A DNA stretch of 64,000 nt from positions 124,001 through 188,000 of the forward strand of contig CALLQI010000005.1 in the NCBI GenBank assembly GCA_938014885.1. Direction: 5' to 3'. The notes below the pieces were generated by a model that saw only the letters and a program-made list of their open reading frames with translations, was not told the DNA's origin and ran no database searches. Shown here one piece after another: positions 44,617 to 52,359 of this stretch (its first letter is position 1; each line of letters starts with the position of its first letter). The stretch comes from an uncultured bacterium. GTDB lineage: Bacteria > Planctomycetota > UBA8742 > UBA2392. The translations under genes and the position numbers were made by a program.

Positions 44617-45885
44617 ATGCGACTTCTGTTCCCCATTCTGGTTTTGGCGCTGCTGGCCCCGGTGCTGGCCTCACAGGCTGTCATCACAAGTGTGTTCAAG
44701 CCGCCAGTCACGGGCAAAGTGGTTAAGGTGGACGTGCAGGGCCGCCTTGAAGTCGCCGTGGAAGGCAGCGAAGTGCCGGAGCGCATCCCGCTGGATGAAA
44801 TCGAAGAAGTCAACTTCGGCCAGCAAGGCGATGAGCGCAAGCCCGCCGACGCGCCGCTGCGCGTGTACCTGGTCAACGGTGACGTGCTGTACGGCACGCC
44901 CGATGTCTCACCCGACGGCGACGAAGAGTCCTTCGTGCTGCGCGGCAAGCGCTTTACCGACATCCGAATCCGCAACGACGCCGTCAGCCGCATTGAGTAC
45001 GTCGCCAACGTGCAGCCCAACACGCTGCCTGAGCTGGCGGCGGACGAGAAAGTTGACGTCGTGCACTGGGCCGCCGTGGGCGAAACCCCGGCCCAGGTGG
45101 ACCGCGGCTCTGAGCTGGTGCGTGTCACCAAAGAGGGCGTGTGGCTGTACAACGCCACCCTCGACGGCGACAAGTACGAAGGCGTGAAATACGACTGGAA
45201 CCGCATCCGCGGCATCGTCTGCTACCGACCCAAGTACAAGCCCTTCGACAAACTGATGGGCATTTTCACCCTGCGCGACGGCACGATCCTGAGCGGCGTG
45301 CTTACCAGCTGGGGCGAAGGCAAGTTGAAGCTCGAGCACACCGCGCTCAAGGGCCGCCGCGCCACCGACAAGGTCGAAATCGCACTGGAAGAGGCCAACC
45401 TGATCTCGATCAGCATGAAGAACGGCAAGTACATTTACCTGAGTGACATGGAATTTGCCGAGACGCCGAAAGAGCGGCCGTTCTACCTGCCCGCCGACTT
45501 CAACTACGACGAGTACCTGTTCAAAATCCGCCGCGACCAGGCCCAGGGCGGCGGCGCGATCAGCATGCGCGGCAAGGTGTACCCCAAGGGGCTTGGCGTG
45601 CACGCGATCAGCAGCGTCACCTATGACCTGAACCGCGGCTACAAACGCTTCCTTTGCGACATCGGCGTGGACGACAGCGCCGGCGAATTGGCAAGCGTCG
45701 AGTTCAAGGTCTATGTGGACGGCAAGCTCGTGTACGAGTCTGGTGTACTGCTGCGTTCATCGCCCGTGAAAACGCTCGACATCGACGTGCTGAACGCCCG
45801 CCAGATCAAGCTTGAGGTGCTGGCCGCCGACAACGCCGACATCCAGGACCGAGCCAACTGGGCCAACGCCAAGCTGGTCCGGTAG
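44617..45885 (+). CDS. exported NPCBM-domain protein
   Basis: ATG 44617, with AGGAG upstream, gives 422 residues; the frame opens far upstream at 44179 through repeat sequence. A signal peptide ends near residue 19. The middle is beta-rich with LRVYLVNGDVLYG-like repeats. The C-terminal domain (about 300-420) contains GKVYPKGLGVHAISSVTYDL and CDIGVDDSAGELASVEFKVY, the NPCBM signature (putative carbohydrate binding). It is likely an envelope or surface protein. No glycosidase catalytic domain is attached. Confidence 0.88.
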   Translation: MRLLFPILVLALLAPVLASQAVITSVFKPPVTGKVVKVDVQGRLEVAVEGSEVPERIPLDEIEEVNFGQQGDERKPADAPLRVYLVNGDVLYGTPDVSPDGDEESFVLRGKRFTDIRIRNDAVSRIEYVANVQPNTLPELAADEKVDVVHWAAVGETPAQVDRGSELVRVTKEGVWLYNATLDGDKYEGVKYDWNRIRGIVCYRPKYKPFDKLMGIFTLRDGTILSGVLTSWGEGKLKLEHTALKGRRATDKVEIALEEANLISISMKNGKYIYLSDMEFAETPKERPFYLPADFNYDEYLFKIRRDQAQGGGAISMRGKVYPKGLGVHAISSVTYDLNRGYKRFLCDIGVDDSAGELASVEFKVYVDGKLVYESGVLLRSSPVKTLDIDVLNARQIKLEVLAADNADIQDRANWANAKLVR

Positions 45886-45892
45886 GGCTTGA

Positions 45893-46083
45893 ACGGCAAC
45901 TGCGTTTATCCACGAAGTACACGAAGCACCACGAAGCTCGACAACTGCGCTAACCGCCAAAACGCCAAATGGCAACTGCGCAACCATGCCAGGCCTTTGG
46001 CGAGCAGCCGCCTTAGTTCACCAGATGCGAAGTGCTGTGCTTCGTGATCCTTCGTGTACTTCGTGGACAACCGCAGTTTGTCG
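45893..46083. repeat. dispersed intergenic element, copy A
   Basis: The outer arms 45906-45936 and 46040-46070 pair at about 28 of 31 positions, with core CCACGAAGTACACGAAG. The central part contains TAACCGCCAAAACGCCAAA (45951-45969). Flanking words GGCAACTGCG and CCGCAGTTTG extend the symmetry. It occupies the whole gap between the NPCBM and the carboxypeptidase-regulatory genes. Confidence 0.75.
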
Positions 46084-46182
46084 TTGCCCTTTCGATCGCC
46101 CACTTTCGGCGTGAGTATCCGCCCGTTCAGTACACCATAAACATCGCGCGATGTTTGACTTGGGGACGATTCGGGAACTGAC

Positions 46183-49100
46183 ATGCGAGACAAAAAGCTG
46201 CCGTTGCTGGTTGGACTTCTGCTGCTGGTCGTGATCGGCTTCGTGATCGGCCTGGTCCTGATGCAAGACACGGGCAGCGGCCCACAACCGCGCGCCAACA
46301 AGCTCATCGCCGACAACGACACCGAACGCGACGACACGCCAGCCAATACCGACAACACCCAGCCTCGCGAACCCGAAGTGGACGAGACTCCGCCCGCCCC
46401 GGTCCGTGTCGGCGGCGACAAGCCGGTTGTTGCCCCCAAGGTGCTCGTCTTCACCGCGACCAGCGTGTCGGGCATCGCAATCGACAGCTTCGACGACCCC
46501 GCTGAAGGCGCGACTGTCACCCTGCTGCGCCTTGACGACAACGCGTCCACGGGCCCCACCGCCGTCACCGACGCCGACGGCAAGTTCCTGTTCATCGACG
46601 TGCAAGTCGCGATCGGAGAGGCGCACGTCGTCGCCTGCCTGATGGAAGGCAAGGCACTCAGCGCCACCGAGCTCTTCACGGTGCAGGCCGACAAGCCAAC
46701 CGAAGGCCTTTCGCTGCGCATCTATGACCAGGCCCGCGCCTACGGCGAAGTCCTGAATGGCGCCGACAGCACACCGCTTGAGGGCGTCAGCATTGAAGTG
46801 GACGGCCGCAGTGCCTTGGAGCAGCGCCTGGGCAAGCTGCTCGGCCGCGTGAAGCCGGTGGTCAGCGACTCGCAGGGGCGCTTTGAAGTCACCGCGCTGG
46901 CGCCGGGCAACTACCTGATGCGCGCGGTCAAGAAGGGCTGGACCGCCAGCGAAATCAACCCAATGACCCGCGCCGTGCAGCAATGCGAACTGGGCGAGTA
47001 CGCCAACTTTGAGCTGCTGCCCTTCATCCTGCTTGAGGCCGGCATTGTCGAAGGCCGCGTGATCCGCAAGGCTGACCGCGCGCCGCTGGTGGGTGCCACC
47101 GTTGAGCTGGGCTCGCTGTTCGGCGGCGCGCTCGCGAACACGACCACCGATGAGGAAGGCAAGTTCCTGTTTGACACTGTGCCGCCGGGGATTGCGCCGC
47201 CGGGCAACGAAGGAGACGCCATGGGCGGCCTGATGCTGCGCGCGTTCGCGCCCGGCTATGCAGTCGGGCAGCGCAACGTGCGCGTGCGCAGCGGCCAGCG
47301 CCGCGAAATCACGATCGAAATGGACGCCGGCTGCACTGTCACCGGCAAGGTCATCAACAACAAGTCTGAGCCCGTGGCCGGCGCCAGCGTCTACTTCAAT
47401 GACAACGACTTCCAGCGTGGCGGCGAAATGATCGCCGGCGTACGAACCCCGCCGCGTGCTGTCAGCACCGTCACCGACGAAAACGGCAACTTCAGCCTGG
47501 GCGGCGTGCCTGCCGGGCCGCAGGGCATTACCGCTTCAGCCGAAGGGTACGCAAACACGACCTCGCAGGTCACCCTTGACCCGTCAACACCGGCGACGGT
47601 CACGATTACGCTGCAACCCGCCGCTGAGATCTTCGGCCAGGTGATGGACCAGAATGGCTACCCGGTGCCCGACGTGCCCGTGGCCGCCTACGACGCTTCC
47701 GGCCCGGCGATGCTGGGCACGGTGATGAAGGCCTTCTTTGCCGAGACCCTGCCCGACCGCGGAGAAGGTGGTTTTGTGCAGGCCAGCGTCAAGACTGACG
47801 CCGAGGGCCGCTACCGACTGACCGGGCTGAAGGAAGGCAAGTTCGTGCTGCTCGCCAACGCGCGGGCCTATCAGAAGTACGTCAGCCCTGAACTGGAACT
47901 GAAAGCCGGCCAGCAGCTCGAGCACAACTTCGCGCTGCCCACGGGCGGCACTGTCTACGGCCGCGTTTACGACGCCAGCAACCGGCCCCTGTCGGGCGTG
48001 CCCGTCACGGCCGTGACCCCGCTGGGCACCGACCCGGCCACGATCCGCACTATCTACACCGACCGCATGGGCAACTATGAAATCAGCGGCCTCACGCCCG
48101 GCACCTACACGGTAACGCGCCTGGATGGCGACTTTGCGCGCCTGCTGCTGCCAAACCCGAGCAAGCAGATCGCGATCAAGGCCGGTGAACGCGTACAGTT
48201 CGACATCTACGACCAGCAGCCCGGCACCGCGCGCATCTACGGCCGCGCGACCGTGGACGGCCAGGCTTACGCAGACAAAGACCTTGTGTTGATCGGCGGC
48301 AGCCGCGGCGGTTTCGCGTTCAACAACGCCAAGACCGACGCCAGCGGCAACTATGAGTTCCGCAGCGTGCCGTTGGGGACCTACCAGATCGCGCAATCGG
48401 GCGGCCGCATGCCCAGCCTGGTGCGAGTGCGCCTGCGCGTGGACAAAGAAGGGGACATGGAGTTCAACGTGGACTTCGTGACGGTCACCATCGGTGGCCG
48501 CGTCGAAGTCGAAGGCGGCAAGCTGCCGGAAGGCCGCGTGCGCGTGCTGGCCAGCCCGGTGAACCCGGACGGCACCGACCGCGCCGAAAGCGAAGAAGAC
48601 ATCAATGAGTTGGAGATGATGGTCTTCAGCGAAGGCGAGTACGACGACAAGACTGGCAACTTTACTGTGAAGGGGCTCAGCCCGGGCTTCTACAGACTTT
48701 CCGCCCGCAGCGAAAAGAACGGCATGATCAGCCGCCCCTACATGAACGTGCGCGCCAGCGTGGGCGGGATTGTGCTGACGCTGCCCGCGCAAGGTGCCTC
48801 GCTGAAAGGCACGGTCACAGGCCTCGACGACGCCAAGGGCATCGGCGGCTTCGGGCTGATCGCGGCGCTGACGATTGAAGACGACAAAGGGCAGCCGCTG
48901 TCACTGGGCGGCTTTGACAACGGCATCAACCTGACGCAGTCGAAAGAGTTCACGGTTGAGAACCTGCCTGAGGGCACGTTCACGATTACGCTGTCGGTCA
49001 CGGGCTACACACCGGTCACCTATAACAAAGTGAAGTTCACCAACGGACAGACCGTGTCGCTTGCCTTCGCGTTCGCGACGGCCGGCGCGGCCAAGATCAT

Positions 49101-49386
49101 CGTGGGAAACGCCGACATCAACGTGGCCACGGCGATGGAGCTGCAATACGACATCGTCAACAGCAAGGGTGAGGCCTTCAAGAAGCGCTTCACCTTCCTC
49201 GATTTCTTTGACCAGTCCGGCAACGTGACGCAATCGAGCGGGCAGAACGCATTTGTCATCAAGGACATGCCGGCCGAGACCTACACGATCACGATGACGC
49301 TGCCCGGATACAAACCGGCAACGGCCACATTCACCGTGGTTGCTGGCCAGACCGTGGATGTGCCCGTACAATTCGAGCAGGAGTAG
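46183..49386 (+). CDS. membrane-anchored protein with repeated carboxypeptidase-regulatory domains
   Basis: A 1067-residue protein. A signal-anchor helix lies near 5-27 (LLVGLLLLVVIGFVIGLVLM). An acidic, Pro-rich linker follows to about 95. The rest is a series of Ig-like or SdrD B-like repeats of about 90 residues, each with turns such as VTDADGKFLF, VSDSQGRFEVTALAPGNY, TDENGNFSLGGVPAG, TDAEGRYRLTGL and TDRMGNYEISGLTPGTY. These are the CarboxypepD_reg/TonB-plug type fold, usually structural. It probably forms a rod in the envelope. Partner and ligand are unknown. Confidence 0.88.
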   Translation: MRDKKLPLLVGLLLLVVIGFVIGLVLMQDTGSGPQPRANKLIADNDTERDDTPANTDNTQPREPEVDETPPAPVRVGGDKPVVAPKVLVFTATSVSGIAIDSFDDPAEGATVTLLRLDDNASTGPTAVTDADGKFLFIDVQVAIGEAHVVACLMEGKALSATELFTVQADKPTEGLSLRIYDQARAYGEVLNGADSTPLEGVSIEVDGRSALEQRLGKLLGRVKPVVSDSQGRFEVTALAPGNYLMRAVKKGWTASEINPMTRAVQQCELGEYANFELLPFILLEAGIVEGRVIRKADRAPLVGATVELGSLFGGALANTTTDEEGKFLFDTVPPGIAPPGNEGDAMGGLMLRAFAPGYAVGQRNVRVRSGQRREITIEMDAGCTVTGKVINNKSEPVAGASVYFNDNDFQRGGEMIAGVRTPPRAVSTVTDENGNFSLGGVPAGPQGITASAEGYANTTSQVTLDPSTPATVTITLQPAAEIFGQVMDQNGYPVPDVPVAAYDASGPAMLGTVMKAFFAETLPDRGEGGFVQASVKTDAEGRYRLTGLKEGKFVLLANARAYQKYVSPELELKAGQQLEHNFALPTGGTVYGRVYDASNRPLSGVPVTAVTPLGTDPATIRTIYTDRMGNYEISGLTPGTYTVTRLDGDFARLLLPNPSKQIAIKAGERVQFDIYDQQPGTARIYGRATVDGQAYADKDLVLIGGSRGGFAFNNAKTDASGNYEFRSVPLGTYQIAQSGGRMPSLVRVRLRVDKEGDMEFNVDFVTVTIGGRVEVEGGKLPEGRVRVLASPVNPDGTDRAESEEDINELEMMVFSEGEYDDKTGNFTVKGLSPGFYRLSARSEKNGMISRPYMNVRASVGGIVLTLPAQGASLKGTVTGLDDAKGIGGFGLIAALTIEDDKGQPLSLGGFDNGINLTQSKEFTVENLPEGTFTITLSVTGYTPVTYNKVKFTNGQTVSLAFAFATAGAAKIIVGNADINVATAMELQYDIVNSKGEAFKKRFTFLDFFDQSGNVTQSSGQNAFVIKDMPAETYTITMTLPGYKPATATFTVVAGQTVDVPVQFEQE

Positions 49387-49402
49387 CAGGCACCGGGAAT
49401 CC

Positions 49403-50656
49403 ATGACAACGGCGTCACTCAGCGCATTCGGGGCACGACAGGCGATACTGCCTGTCGTGCTTGCATGTTTGCTGCTTGCGGGTTGCACCGCGCAACAGCG
49501 CCAGCTGCCCCCGGACAACGGGCGCGACAACGCACCGGACGCTACGTCAAGCACACAACCCGACACGCAGCCAGCCAGACCACAGACACTTGAAGAGATG
49601 CTGCAACAGGACGATTTCGACCTGCCGCGCGCGCTGCTTCTGTTCAGTGCCAAGTATTACGGTGAATTCGCGTCCGAACCCTACACACCCGAAATCGAAC
49701 CCAAGCTGGCCCGCTTTGAGGCCTACACGCAGGACCTGCGCAAAGAACTGCGCCGCGATAAAAGCCCGCGCATGCGGCTTCGCACGCTGGCCAACTTCGT
49801 GCACGTGAAGCTGGGCCTGCGCTTTGACCAAAACGACACCGGCGGCACCAACCCGGAAAACCTGTTCTTTGATCGCGTGCTCACCCGGCGTTTCGGGTAC
49901 TGCGTCACGCTCAGCATGGCCTACATCGTGTTTGGCCAGGCGGCCGGCCTTGATGTGCGCGGCGTACGCATTCCCGGGCACTTTGCGGTCATCTACACCG
50001 ATACCGAAAACGACGGCACACCCTTCAAGACGCTGGTCGAAACCACGGCCTACGGCGCCATGCGCGACGAGTTGCAGTACTGGTCTGAACACCGCTTTCA
50101 CGTCAACGCTGTCGAAGCCGGCGTGTACCTGACGCCCCTTACCGACAAGGGCATATTCAGCACGCTGTACAACAACCTCGGCGGCGTCAGCTTTCTGGCC
50201 GACAAGTTCGAGCTGGCACTCGAGCGCTACGGCCGCGCGATTGAGCTTGCACCCAACAATGCCGAGGCGCTGTACAACCGCGCGGTCGTGCTGCGCAACC
50301 GCAAGCGCTACAGCGAAGCCCTTCGCGACGTGAACAGCGCGCTTCGCCTTGACCCCAACTTCACGCTGGCGCTGCTGGTGCGCGCGGCCTTGTTCTGGGA
50401 GGAAGGCGAGAAGGACTCCGCCCGCGCCGACCTCGCCACCGCCATGAAGCAGCGCCCCGAATGGCCCGAGCCGCACATGCTTGATGGCGGCTTCCTGATG
50501 CGCGACCGCAGGCTTGACGACGCGCGCAAGGCCTTTGAACGCGTGCTGGAACTGAACCCCGCCTACAAATCCGCGCACATCGCACTGGCTGAACTTGAAC
50601 AAGCCGCCGGAAACCCACTCAAGGCCAAGAAGCACATGGCCGCCGCCCAGGACTAG
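49403..50656 (+). CDS. transglutaminase-like lipoprotein with TPR repeats
   Basis: ATG 49403 gives 417 residues with lipobox LLLAGC; the frame opens upstream to 49340 inside the previous gene. A SirB1-like transglutaminase core follows with RRFGYCVTLSMAYIVF (candidate Cys) and GVRIPGHFAVIY (candidate His). TPR repeats fill the C-terminal half: FELALERYGRAIELAPNNAEALYNRA, SEALRDVNSALRLDPN and ARKAFERVLELNPAYKSAH. It is probably anchored to the membrane. The catalytic residues are visible but activity is not shown. The next gene starts three bases later. Confidence 0.87.
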   Translation: MTTASLSAFGARQAILPVVLACLLLAGCTAQQRQLPPDNGRDNAPDATSSTQPDTQPARPQTLEEMLQQDDFDLPRALLLFSAKYYGEFASEPYTPEIEPKLARFEAYTQDLRKELRRDKSPRMRLRTLANFVHVKLGLRFDQNDTGGTNPENLFFDRVLTRRFGYCVTLSMAYIVFGQAAGLDVRGVRIPGHFAVIYTDTENDGTPFKTLVETTAYGAMRDELQYWSEHRFHVNAVEAGVYLTPLTDKGIFSTLYNNLGGVSFLADKFELALERYGRAIELAPNNAEALYNRAVVLRNRKRYSEALRDVNSALRLDPNFTLALLVRAALFWEEGEKDSARADLATAMKQRPEWPEPHMLDGGFLMRDRRLDDARKAFERVLELNPAYKSAHIALAELEQAAGNPLKAKKHMAAAQD

Positions 50657-50659
50657 CCC

Positions 50660-51517
50660 ATGCCCGACCGCGCGGACATCGCCATAACCGGCCGCATCGC
50701 GGCACTGGCCGCATTGGCTGAGCGCGAAGTGCCGCACGTGGTGCTTGCGCCCGGGGCATTCCCGCTTGAGGCCGCGGCCTTGCTGCACGACGCGCGCATC
50801 GGCCACCCGCGTGTGGCCGTGATCGAAGGCCCCGCACCCGGCCAGAGCCTCGACGTGAACGCGATTCGTTGGGGCTTTCCCTTCGGCGCGTGCCCGGTGG
50901 TGCTGATCCCCCACACGCCCGAGCAATGCGCGCCGCTGGCAGCCTTCGCCGCCGAGTGCGCGCGCGCCACGCAGGCCCCGGTCGTGCTGCTGCTTGAGCC
51001 CGAAGTTAGTAGTGCACCAAGCACTATGCACCCGGTGCAGCAACTCGCGATCAAGCCGCCGGCCGTGAACAAGCTGCCGCTGCCGCCGATTGAGCTTCCT
51101 GACGCAGAGCGTGAAGCACGCGAAATTGCCGGCCGCGCGGCCGCGTTGTCCGACGCCAGCATCCCCCACCACTTTGACACCGACCCCGGCGAAGCGCGCG
51201 CCGAGTGGCTCGTGGTCAGCTACGGCTTCGCGGCCGTCGCCGCCGAAAAGGCGGTCGCGGCCGCGCGGGCAGAAAACCAACGCGTGCACCACCTGCGGCT
51301 GGACATGCTGTGGCCGTTTCCTGAAAGCGTCGTGATTCGCGCCGCACGGCATGGCGTGAAGCACCTGGTGGTGGCTGAGCGCAACTTGGGCCAATACGCG
51401 CAGCAGTTGCGGCTGGTGCTGCCGGATGTCGCGGTGATACCGGCCGGATTCGCAACTGAGCCCGTGCGGGCCAGCGCTGTGCTGGCGCGTCTTCAACGTT
51501 CACCACGCTGCTGCTGA
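50660..51517 (+). CDS. orphan 2-oxoacid:ferredoxin oxidoreductase alpha-like protein, shortened
   Basis: A 285-residue protein against about 370 or more for the family. The C-terminal half contains VVSYGFAAVAAEKAVAAAR, LRLDMLWPFPE and VAERNLGQYAQQL, matching the C-terminal domain of KorA/VorA-type alpha chains. The N-terminal pyrimidine-binding domain is reduced. No beta or gamma chain is adjacent. The region near 51009-51042 contains GCACC/GCACT words like the repeat at 44388-44545. It is either a degenerate relic or a repurposed domain. It is packed between a lipoprotein gene and a transposase. Confidence 0.65.
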   Translation: MPDRADIAITGRIAALAALAEREVPHVVLAPGAFPLEAAALLHDARIGHPRVAVIEGPAPGQSLDVNAIRWGFPFGACPVVLIPHTPEQCAPLAAFAAECARATQAPVVLLLEPEVSSAPSTMHPVQQLAIKPPAVNKLPLPPIELPDAEREAREIAGRAAALSDASIPHHFDTDPGEARAEWLVVSYGFAAVAAEKAVAAARAENQRVHHLRLDMLWPFPESVVIRAARHGVKHLVVAERNLGQYAQQLRLVLPDVAVIPAGFATEPVRASAVLARLQRSPRCC

Positions 51518-51933
51518 TGCACTACTACAACATTACTCTGATGCTGAATCGCGCGTCGGAAACCCGGCGCCTGCACACCCAGACCCACGCGGGCGCGGTG
51601 CGGCAGGTGATTGAGCAGTTCCGCACGCGCCACGCCGACATCTACGCCTGGGTAATCATGCCCGACCACATCCATCTGCTGTTCGGCCGCGAAAAGCCGA
51701 TCAAGGACCTCGACAAGTTCGTCGGCCGCATCAAGCGCTGGATCAACAAGGCGATGGAAGCGCGAGGGCTGGGCACACTGGGCTGGCGCGAGGGCTTCGC
51801 GAGGTACGATGTTGACGCGTCAACACTTCACCACGCGCGCGAACACATCCTGCGCAATCCGGAACGCGGCGGGCTGGTCAAAGACTACCGCACTTACGAG
51901 TGGCAGGGCTCGCCGGACGCCTTGCCCGCGTGA
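51517..51933 (+). CDS. small Y1_Tnp-family (RAYT-like) transposase
   Basis: A 138-residue protein. The HUH-type histidines are in MPDHIHLLF near residue 49, and the C-terminal helix HHAREHILRNPERGGLVKDY carries a conserved Asn-Pro element. The protein lacks the longer C-terminal extension of the RAYT at 11.6 kb. The candidate catalytic tyrosine is not certain. Its ATG overlaps the TGA of the preceding gene by one base. I see no flanking inverted ends. Confidence 0.8.
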   Translation: MHYYNITLMLNRASETRRLHTQTHAGAVRQVIEQFRTRHADIYAWVIMPDHIHLLFGREKPIKDLDKFVGRIKRWINKAMEARGLGTLGWREGFARYDVDASTLHHAREHILRNPERGGLVKDYRTYEWQGSPDALPA

Positions 51934-51938
51934 ACGCA

Positions 51939-52085
51939 TCAAGGAAGCCACCGGGCGGGAACCCAGTAGGCCAAAAGCAGCCACAGTGCCATCGCCATCA
52001 GGCTCAGCACGGAAACACTGGCTGCGGCCGTGATGCCGTACACCAGCCAGCGCGGCGGGGGATTTTCGTCGTTGTCATCAAACAC
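51939..52085 (-). CDS. small membrane protein, GTG start
   Basis: GTG 52085 is preceded by GGAGG five bases upstream. The 48-residue product has an acidic Asp/Glu/Asn start, a PPPRW turn, and one long hydrophobic segment (about 17-42). The longer frame upstream to 52367 passes through repeat sequence and is not protein-like. It is convergent with the small transposase. Function unknown; the strong ribosome-binding site is the main support. Confidence 0.6.
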   Translation of the reverse strand: MFDDNDENPPPRWLVYGITAAASVSVLSLMAMALWLLLAYWVPARWLP

Positions 52086-52133
52086 GACAGCCTCCGCGTG
52101 ATGAAACGATTCACGGCCGCAAACGCCGGGCAC

Positions 52134-52221
52134 GGCAACAGCGTTTGTCCACGAAACGCCACTAAGAACGGCAACGGCATTCACCGCCAAAGCGCCAAAA
52201 CGCCAAAGAAACCGCGAAGCC
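52134..52221. repeat. dispersed intergenic element, copy B (one-sided)
   Basis: It contains TTTGTCCACGAAACGCC (from 52144) and ACTAAG, then the core ACCGCCAAAGCGCCAAAA at 52183 on, as in copies A and D. No clear right arm is found; GGCGGTCGTCCGCAGTTCGG (52261 on) is a weak candidate. The gap 52086-52359 has no other gene. Confidence 0.6.
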
Positions 52222-52359
52222 ATGCGGAGTTTGGAGGTTGGCGCCTGAAGTGCCAGTGTTGGCGGTCGTCCGCAGTTCGGTTGCACTGTTTGAAACCGCC
52301 GCGCATCAAACAACAACGCCCGCGCGTTTGCGCGGGCGTTGCATTGGAATCGTTGCTGC

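Noticed and set aside
49547..51496. 649-codon minus-strand frame opposite the transglutaminase and oxidoreductase-like genes
   Set aside because: It is a GC-rich antisense frame. The plus-strand genes show family motifs, signal peptide and tight operon spacing, while the antisense product has no recognisable fold.
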